64,000 bases of DNA from Punctularia strigosozonata HHB-11173 SS5 (lineage: Eukaryota; Basidiomycota; Agaricomycetes; Corticiales; Punctulariaceae), in assembly GCF_000264995.1 (NCBI RefSeq), contig NW_006767439.1, forward strand, positions 1,326,818-1,390,817, given 5' to 3'. Positions 56,198 to 64,000 of this stretch are shown here, piece by piece. The notes beneath the pieces are model-generated. The model searched no databases, had not been told where the DNA came from, and saw only the letters and a program-made list of their open reading frames with translations. Position numbers and translations under genes: made by a program. Each line of letters begins with the position of its first letter. The first letter of the stretch is position 1.

Positions 56198-58366
56198 ATG
56201 GCGAAGTCGCCTTTAGATACTCCTATTGGGCCCCTTCTACTCGTCGTATTCGAGGTTCGTTGACGACTCCGCGTTCACTGGGCTTTATCGGATTGACCGC
56301 CAAGCCATAGTCTATCCTCGAAGTTTTCCTACTGTGCCTTGCGGGATACATACTAGCACGGAAAGGGATACTTGACAAGAAGACGCAAAAGGTGAGATTT
56401 CCTCTCGCTTCCCCTCTGCTATGTCGTGCTGATGTCGAACGCAGCAATTTAATAGGGTGAACGTGTCTATCTTCACCCCTTCGCTGCTCTTCTCGAAAGT
56501 CGCATTCTTCCTTACCCCTGGTGAGCATGACAAGCTCTGTCTTATACTAAACGCTAATATCGCGCTACGAAGCAAAAATGAAGGAGCTATGGATCGTGCC
56601 GTTCTTCTTCTTCATCACGACTGGCGTATCCATGGTAGTCGCATACGTATTGAGCAAATTGTTTAGGCTGAAGCGCTCGCAAAGGTGCGTTGCTGAGTCT
56701 TCTTGCGCTGAGGTTGGTCTGATCGTCCATATAGGAGCTTCGCCATGGCAGCGTCCATGTTCATGAACTCAAATTCCCTCCCTATCGCACTGATGCAATC
56801 CCTTATCACCACCGTCAAGAGCCTCAAATGGGGCGATGATGATAACAAGAGCGCGATGATCGGTCGTGCCCTCACCTACTTGGTGCTTCACAGTACGCTT
56901 GGCATGGTGGTACGTCCGTCGTTAACTCATCGAAATTTCCTCCTCACAATCCATTGCATCAGCTACGCTGGAGCTATGGTGTTCGCCTCCTCGCTCAAGC
57001 AGATCCCGAGACGAATCCTCAAGTCGCCGGCCCAGGCCCTGATCAGACGAGCCCACTCCTCGAGCGCGAAGAACTTGCCTTCCCACCTGCGCCCGCTGAG
57101 GAACAGCTGCACCATCATCGCCATCTATACACCGACTCTGAATCGACCCAGACGGCCTCGGGTTCTTCCACCCCTTATCGAGACCCGCACGCGGAAGATC
57201 AACTGCGCCGCGCTGCTGAAGAGGCCGGCCTGCCTCGCTCGTGGGGCACCCCTGGCATCAAACCGCCGGCGATCCTTGTGCGCGCTCCGACAGGCGAGGG
57301 CCTCCTCCGTCCAGGCATGGACAGGAAAGGCACGGGCGTGTTCTACTCCTTCCCGAACTCGCCTTCGCACATGGCTCGCGAGTTCGCCGAGTCGGATGAC
57401 ACCCTGCCGCCGTTCGTGCTGGATTCGGACGAAGATCACGACGACGAATTTCCTGCACCTGGCGTGGGTCGACGGGAGATCACGGCGCCGGCGACGTCCC
57501 GGATGCATTCGTTCAGACGCAGGGCGTGGCGAAGGGTGAAGGGATTCTGGACGGCGTTCAACGATTTCATGACGGTCCCGCTTTGGGCCGCGCTGCTGTC
57601 GCTCATCGTGGCGCTCATACAGCCTCTCCAGCACGCGCTCGACGATCATTTCCCACCCGTCAAGAATGCGCTTAGCGCCGCGGGCAACTGCTCGATTCCG
57701 GTCACGCTCATTGTGCTCGGCGCGTACTTCTACAATCCGCCTGAGCCCGGCGCGGCCGAGCAGCCGCCGGTCGTGGATGCGCGCAAAACGAAGCGTAGCT
57801 CGATGGCGAGCATCGCGAGCGTGGTGGGGAGTGTGAAGGGCATGTTGAAGATGGGGAGCTTGAGAGGCAAGGAGAGAAGGGACGGCAGTCCGCAAAGCTT
57901 ATTGGCGGGGGCGAAGAAGGGGGAGAAGGTGCCAGGGGAGACGAAGACGGTGTTCGTGGCAGTGGTGAGCCGGATGGTCGTCACTCCGTTGCTTCTGTTG
58001 CCCGGCATGGCGTTGTCGGCCAAGTTCGATTGGCATCAGGTCCTCGAGGAGTGAGTCGATTAGTCCAACTCTCGGGACGCTGCAACGGGAAGCTGATCGA
58101 CATCTAAAATTTTGCAGTCCTGTGTTCGTTGTGTCGAATGTTCTCCTCATCGCATCGCCACCCGCGTTGACGCTGGCCCAGGTGAGTCCATCTTGCGGTT
58201 GCCTCCCATCGCTGTTCGCTGAGAACGTGAATAGATCACTCAAGCTGCCTCCGGCGACTCGTTCGAGCGCCTCATCAGCCGCACGGTGTTCTGGTCGTAC
58301 TGCGTCGTCACTCCTCCCGCGACCATCATCTTCGTCGTCATCGGCCTGCTCCTCTCGAAATTATGA
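56198..58366 (+). CDS. Auxin efflux carrier (AEC/PIN-like) family transporter
   Basis: Exon 1 (56198-56254) encodes MAKSPLDTPIGPLLLVVFE; exon 2 from 56311 continues SILEVFLLCLAGYILARKGI. Then follow DKKTQKQFNRVNVSIFTPSL, FFITTGVSMVVAYVLSKLF and the MFMNSNSLPIALMQSL motif typical of the family. A long hydrophilic loop of about 230 residues (rich in Ser, Arg, Asp) separates the two membrane halves. The second half has VPLWAALLSLIVALIQPLQ, GNCSIPVTLIVLGAYFYNP, VSRMVVTPLLLLPG, SNVLLIASPPALTLAQITQA and a last helix ending LLLSKL. Fungal members sit mainly in the ER and are related to yeast Ecm3; the substrate is not established. The gene looks intact. Confidence 0.86.
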
Positions 58367-58775
58367 TTTCCAGCTTTTCCTATACACGGACTCTCCTCTA
58401 GACCCACAGTGCCTCCTCCCTCTCTTGTCCTGGTCTGCAATACCCTAATGGTGTTTTCTGTCACATAACGCGCCAGTGTGTATACTCACTCCTCATGCAT
58501 ATGCTAGACTCTGTAGTTGTAGTAACACGCTCTAAATTCGTAGATATTGAGACGGTGTATAAGTAGTGGAAGGCGATTTGGTCGTGGCCGATATCGCCGG
58601 AACGCCAGGGGATTCCATCGCGAAACACGTGCCCCATTGATTTCGCGACCGGACCCCTGGGCGGGAGCATCTGGCAACCGCCCGACGACGTTGACGTTGA
58701 TCCTTGTCAATGTGACTGAGCATATCTTTTCTCCTCCTTGTGCGTTGAAATCATATTCTGCATCATAAAACGACT
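58367..58775. other. Intergenic stretch; no gene seen
   Basis: About 400 bp with the terminator of the carrier gene and the promoter of the next. Nothing else noted. Confidence 0.4.
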
Positions 58776-60145
58776 ATGGTGAAATCACTCGAAGAATATC
58801 CGGACGAGCTCCTGGACCGCATAATCGCCCTCGCGATGGCGTACGATACGGTGCCGGGCGATCCATTCGTCTTCACAACATCGTCCGCGAAAGTCGCCAC
58901 CGACGAAACAAGGCGGAATATCCGGTTGGTTAATCACAGGTGGAACGTACGTAGCAGGCTCAGCGCTGGAGTTCGCCTCGTTGATAGCTGACGATGTTGT
59001 CTTAGGCAATCGCGAAACCATACATGTATCGTGACATCCATTTCGGATGGAGGCCGAGGGTGGATGAATATGAGACTCAGAATAGCGATCTCAAGCGGTT
59101 TCGCCGTTTGTGCGAGTTCGTGTCATCCAATGGTCCAGACAGGCTCACCAAAACTCACACACTGGCCGTATTCTGTCCCGCGGAACACCCGCGAACCACA
59201 GCAGAAATGGGAGCCCTCCTGTGCCATTTACTCTCGCATGTGACCTTGCATCACTTCGCGGGGACCTTCGACCACTCTATCCCCTGGTTCCCTTACCTTC
59301 GCCGCTCGAGCGCACACACCCTGACGCATCTCGATCTGGAGATACACCCCTTCATCATCAGATCATCCTGGGTCGACCACCTGAACAGCATGGTCAACCT
59401 CAAATTTCTCAGGCTGTCCGAGCAACGCCGCAGCTGGGTCTCCTTTCACCAGGACCTGGACGAGATGTTCAGCTCTGACGACCTGCCGAACCTATCGCTT
59501 CCCCGCTTGACGTCGTTACAACTATTCGCGCATTACCCGCGGGCGGATATGATGGGTCTCGAGGGAGATCGCATCCCATTTCTGCTTGCGAAGACGGCAG
59601 AGCTACCCGCCCTGACCGATCTGCGCTTACAAGGAGATTTCTTAGACCTCGGCGAAGAGTCCGTCATACCTTTCGTGGCTGCATTCGGTTCCCAACTCCG
59701 TACTCTATACGTTCAGCTACCTCGTGGGGGTCAGCTTCGTTATATCGACCTTGCAGGGGCACTGCCGCAGCTTACGCACCTCAGTTTGATACATACCGTT
59801 CCAGAGGCGAGGTCATCGTTCCAAGCTACGCATCACATAACATTCTATGCCATTCCTGTCGTTCATCCGACACTCCAGACACTCACTGTCAGCGGCCTCG
59901 GACTTGGACAGCCCCTCCTCCGCCTAGTTGACCCTGCCTCCCTCCCCAAACTTGGATATATCAAACTCGATGGTGTATCATGGAACCTCCCACAGATACC
60001 TATCATCTCCTCTGCTGTCGGCGGTTATGAAACCGGTGTTCTTCAGGATATTGGTGCAGCTGTCGAGCTGGAATCAAAGGGCATTCCTCTTCTTGACGAG
60101 AACGGAACGGCCTTCGGTGGGTTGACAAATCATAGGACCATATAA
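58776..60145 (+). CDS. F-box/LRR-like protein of a different type
   Basis: Two exons (58776-58946 and 59006-60145) give 436 residues. The N-terminus EEYPDELLDRIIALAM fits a divergent F-box, followed after about 30 residues by RRNIRLVNHRWNAIAKPYMYRD, the usual continuation in fungal F-box-like proteins. The rest is a set of leucine-rich stretches (HTLTHLDLEIHPF, LPRLTSLQLFAHYPR, LPALTDLRLQGDF, LPQLTHLSLIH, LGYIKLDGVSW). It lacks the CxxCxC motifs and the WDxPSLWT-like segment of the six-member family, so it is a separate lineage. Expected role: SCF substrate adaptor. The intron has good GT and AG sites. Confidence 0.72.
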
Positions 60146-61087
60146 GGCCTCCCCCATTTACGTTTTTCCGCTTCCTTGACTTCGCTTACGTCTCATGGGG
60201 GTCCACATGCGATGGCATCCTTCTACTTGTATGCAACGTGCACGGGTACGGAATACCCAATACTATCGCTGCGGCAGTTATGAATGGACTTGATCATTTG
60301 ATCATTGTCCGCGCGATGGCGTATCGGACAGATACTGGCGGTCCATTGATCTGCTGATCCACGTCTAGGAAGGCGAATGTTGACAAAACGTCCGACTTTA
60401 GCTCGCAAGCGTACTAGTGCGGTGGTGACCAGAACCTGGTCTGAACGACGAGTACGCCCGTACGACACAAGCGTTTTCCCTGCTTCCGATATTGATCGTC
60501 AGGTCTGTCACCCTTTAGAAAGATTCCGTCGACCATTTAATCAGTCTGCTCCTTCCGGTTCGCCGCGGTCCGTACGGTTCGGCCCTGATACGGAAGGAGG
60601 TGCTCCGACTCCTGCTCACTGAGCCTAGCTTCATCGCTCCGTATTCAGACCTTACTCAAGCAAGGTCATGTGCGTACGATTTCATGGGCGGCATTCACGC
60701 CACGCATGTCATGCGGCAACCTATTGCCATACATTATGCGTCTTCCTTCCCGATGTTTCTCCTTCGCTCACTTGTGCTCGCCAGTACGTATGTCATGCTC
60801 CGCTCATTGCATTGGACCAGAACAAGGTCTGGGATACCGGATTCCGGGATCCAGAGGATCACTGGCTCGTCGATGACGCCTTTCCGGTGTTGAAGGAATG
60901 CACCGTCCTCCGGAATTCATCACCTGACGGACCACGTAGCACCTCTTATTGCAAGGTGAGCCTAGGTCGGATACTGTTAACTACTCCTTCATTCACGCGA
61001 TATTGCTCCAGCAGCGGTTCTCGGAACCGTAACCACCATGGCATAAAGACCAATGGTATGAGTTCATGTTCTCCGCTATCAGGCGCC
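60146..61087. other. Intergenic stretch with one coding-like fragment
   Basis: Around 60815-60955 the plus strand reads a protein-like stretch (NKVWDTGFRDPEDHWLVDDA) that ends at a good GT donor, but no acceptable neighbouring exons were found. It may be a relic. The remainder shows nothing. Confidence 0.35.
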
Positions 61088-62768
61088 ATGCGTCTATCTA
61101 TTCTTGCCTGCCTGTCCGTTGTCCGGGGCGCTTTGGCTGCTGAATGGGTGCGTTATTTTATGTGGCTTACGGAGCGCCTACATATTTACATTTGAAGTCT
61201 AGCCGTTCGACATCACCACAATCACCGCCACGGATGGCTCCATAACAGCGAGATTTGTCTCGCTCGGAGCTACTATGACTGAACTCTGGGTGAACGACAA
61301 GTTCGGAAAGCAAAGAGACGTCATCTTGGGATACGACGACAACGTAAGTCCTGCCACAAACCACGATGAATTTCATTCTGAACCTGTGATGCCAGTCTCA
61401 GCTTCTGTATGATCCTGCACATCCGGTCTTCAACCCCGTTGTTGGGAGGTACGATGACGTTCTCGGTACATTGATCGCGCTCAAATCTCCTCAGATACGC
61501 CAACCGCATCAAGAACGGTACGTCGATTCAAATGGATTGTTTCGCATCGTGATGTCGCTCAGAACAGTTCTACCCTGATAACAGGAACGTTCTCGATGCC
61601 CATCACGAAAGACGCACAGCCGGACGAGCCAGGAGTTTATCACATTACGACGAATGATCATGATGGTACGTACATTGGCGTTTTACCGCGTCAACCCAGC
61701 GCTTACAGGCGATCAGGTGCGGACACCTTGCACGGTGGGATATACGGGTGGGATCGACGAACCTGGACAATTGTCGAGAAAACCAGTAGCAGCGTGACAT
61801 ACATTCATTACGACCAAGGGGATGAAGGATTTCCAGGTATTGTCATCACAACGGTATGCGACTTCTTTGTATCCTCAGCACCACATCTATGCGACTGACG
61901 AGTTTCATGTCAGGCTACGCACTCCGTGCATAACGGCGGGAGACTTCAGACAACTGTGCATGCTAACGCAAGCGAGCTTACACCCATCATGACGACGCAG
62001 CACGTCTACTGGTGACTGTTCAGTGAAGGGGTTTTTCCGAGGCTTCGCTCACGCGGTTGGTATATAGGAACCTCGATGCATTCCAGGGCAGTGAAGACAT
62101 ACTCGACCACACTTTGCATGTCGACGGCTCGAAGGTCGTCGCCGTCGACAGCAACGCTATTCCGACAGGATCATTTATCAACGTGACTGGCTCTCCCTTC
62201 GACTTTAGAACGACGCAGAAGATAGGAGCGAGGTGGAATGAGACGATCAATCTCTGTGGCGAAGGTGAGTTTGTGGATGTTGTTGGTCTTACGTCCAAAG
62301 TCGAGCACCGATGGCCATGGTTAGGATGTCAGGGATACGACAGCTGTTGGATATACGATCATGCGGAGGATCAGAAAGCAGGGGTGACACTATCAAGTGA
62401 CGTCTCCGGAATAAGGTGGGCAGTAGTATCTCTCGTCCGGTGCATCATTTTGTTGAACTGGGTCTTCCGTGTTAGACTCGATATCACGACAAATCAGCCT
62501 GCTGTTCAAGTTTATACGGCATACTGGTTTGACACTCCGCGAAAAGTAGTACATGGTGGCCCTTCGCTAAATTACACTAGCTGGTCCGCGGTAGCAATCG
62601 AGCAAGAAGGATATATCGACGCAATCAACACCCCGGAGTGGAATGTAGATCAAATCTGTGAGTATTCGAATTAAGCGAACTCCGGCTCTGATAACTTATG
62701 CACTACCAGATGGACCAGGCAAGGATTTTGAGTGGAGCGCAACGTATAAGTTCTCAACATTCACTTGA
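61088..62768 (+). CDS. Secreted aldose 1-epimerase (mutarotase)
   Basis: The ATG at 61088 starts a signal peptide (MRLSILACLSVVRGALAA). Spliced exons follow the GalM order: SITARFVSLGATMTELWVND, VILGYDDN, NPVVGRYANRIKNGTF, DTLHGGIYGWDRRTWT, TTQHVYWNLDAF with the catalytic His region, DHTLHVDGSKVVAVDSNAIP, TGSFINVTGSPFDFRT, QGYDSCWIYD, VQVYTAYWFD, and SAVAIEQEGYIDAINTPEW with the catalytic Glu. The protein ends WSATYKFSTFT. The enzyme interconverts alpha and beta anomers of sugars. Export suggests it works on sugars released outside the cell, which would fit the nearby GH20 and lectin genes; that link is inference. The frame is intact across the introns tested. Confidence 0.88.
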
Positions 62769-62856
62769 AGTTATTACGTAGATATTGCACACCTGTGTTT
62801 CCATGTGTTTTGATTGTAGCCTACAGGTATGGACCAGCCCAACGTCAACTGAGCGT

Positions 62857-64000
62857 CTACAACCGGTGCACTTTGAGAGGTAGCTGAACGCCTTCGCTTT
62901 CTCTCCCTCGTATCTTCGGCTTCACCGTGTTGCCACCAAGATGATAGAAGTCAAGGGGCATTCCAGCATCTTCGAAACGGAACCGCAGCAGCATGACGCT
63001 GACAACAATCTGTGCGCCTGGGTTAGCATACTGTGCACGACATCCACAGGAACACAGACTTGAAGTTCCGTCAGTGCTAGGTAGAGCAGTCAGTATGAAC
63101 GTCGGTAAATCAAAAGATAATGTACTCACCGAAAATTCGACCCAGGCAGACTTTTGGTCTACGAATGCCGAAGTTCCGCCAGTATCAATATTGAATTCGT
63201 AAGGACGCTCATGCGACGCACCCATCGCCGAAGGTCAAGGTGTGGTCCTGAGCCCTGATTGAAAGTGCGCCTTCAGGCAAGCCATTGGGCTCGACCCAGC
63301 GTTCAGGACGGAATACTTGAGCATCGTCTCCCCATAGCTGAGGATCCACATTGATACCATCTCGGACTGGGATATTGATAGCCTGTCCTGCCTTGACATG
63401 AACATGAGTCAAATCGGTGCCCAAAATGGGGTACTGCAACGGAATCACGTCGTCTTGCTCAGCCTGCAGATGGTCAGATATGGAGTTACACTCGATAGGG
63501 AGCCCTAAAATCCCCACAACGCGACTTATCACCATCAAAACGGCCTTCAGCCGCAGCGTCTCACGCGTACAGGCCTCAAGGTACGGCAGCGTGTTCGGAT
63601 TGGACAGATCTTGAAAGTTAGGCTGTCTACCGTTCCTGCGTTCGAAATCGAGCAATTCCTGACGTAGTTTGTCTTGAATGCGAGGCTGACGAGCCAGCTC
63701 AAGGAGCATTTCCTACGGAAGCAAATCAGTCAGCGAAGCATTTCCCATATCGACTTGACACGCACTGATATCATATTAGCCACCGTTTCTGAGCCTGCAA
63801 AGAGTATTCCGATGATCTTGTAGGCTTTTCGTGAGGATACGGGTGAACACTATAGACGCTGCTCGTGTACCTGCGCAATGGCTTCGGGACCCGTCAACCC
63901 GGCTTGGGGACCTCCTCTACTTTGCCCATCTGCGGAAGATCCGCATGAGATCGTATTGCTATGACGAAGGCGTGGAGGCGAACCGAGGAGTTTGAGGATC
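62857..64000 (-). CDS. Cytochrome P450, 3' part (5' end outside the window)
   Basis: Minus-strand exons show the I-helix ILFAGSETVANMIS (about 63830-63770), EMLLELARQPRIQDKLRQEL, the K-helix LEACTRETLRLK with ExxR, GQAINIPVRDG, VFRPERWVEPNG and the heme-binding loop split by an intron as FGDG|PKVCLGRIFALTELQ. The C-terminus IVVSVMLLRFRFED ends at 62857. Introns of 50-60 bp separate these parts and each splice keeps frame. The protein is a fungal microsomal-type heme monooxygenase; the substrate is unknown. The N-terminal membrane anchor and about half of the protein lie beyond 64000. It is convergent with the epimerase gene, 88 bp away. Confidence 0.85.

Noticed and set aside
57125-57895. 256-codon minus-strand frame
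   Set aside because: Opposite the hydrophilic loop of the AEC carrier; Arg/Ala/His-rich composition typical of an antisense shadow.
1-64000. CRISPR arrays, bacterial operons, rRNA or clear tRNA genes
   Set aside because: None seen; intron-rich genes and gene families show this is a eukaryotic fungal chromosome segment.

Overview
The window looks like nuclear DNA of a filamentous basidiomycete, probably an Agaricomycete. Coding sequence is GC-rich, genes are packed on both strands, and almost every gene has several GT-AG introns of about 50-70 bp. The gene families also fit: F-box/LRR-like arrays, CHAT-TPR proteins, secreted beta-trefoil lectins, P450s and small secreted proteins. All exon models were spliced by eye; where I give exact exon ends, the exon lengths sum to an open frame.

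Layout. 1-3647: the 5' end of a minus-strand Ty3/gypsy LTR retrotransposon running off the left edge. 4270-9936: a 2.4 kb direct duplication carrying two copies of a nine-exon gene for a secreted double ricin-B-type lectin, with a small MITE-like palindrome just beyond it. 10323-21161: three F-box paralogues, interrupted by a housekeeping island of GPI19/PIG-P, 5-formyl-THF cyclo-ligase and a RAD51-type recombinase paralogue with eroded Walker motifs. 23482-24499: a serine-rich protein of unknown function. 25802-27175: a decayed fourth F-box copy. 28438-30825: an amino acid/choline-type permease. 31700-32370: broken WD40 repeats containing a long hairpin. 32772-35312: a class-3 fatty aldehyde dehydrogenase with a C-terminal membrane anchor. 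35810-40128: two tail-to-tail F-box paralogues, one broken and split by a 117 bp hAT-like MITE. 40551-42689: a secreted GH20 hexosaminidase. 43022-44120: the prenyltransferase alpha subunit. 45296-50240: three paralogous small secreted proteins with Kex2-type sites. 51120-55023: a TPR-CHAT protease-like protein. 56198-58366: an auxin-efflux-carrier family protein. 58776-60145: an F-box/LRR-like protein. 61088-62768: a secreted aldose 1-epimerase. 62857-64000: the 3' part of a cytochrome P450.

The most distinctive system is the six-member F-box family (10323, 16464, 19146, 27175, 35810 and 40128 are the start codons). All members share a tiny first exon, one phase-2 intron, and two C-x2-C-x-C motifs ahead of the F-box. 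Their scatter over 30 kb, the inverted pair and the two pseudogenes indicate active birth and death. The secreted proteins (lectins, GH20, epimerase, the three Kex2-type proteins) suit a saprotroph or plant-associated fungus that works on polysaccharides outside the cell; that ecological reading is inference.
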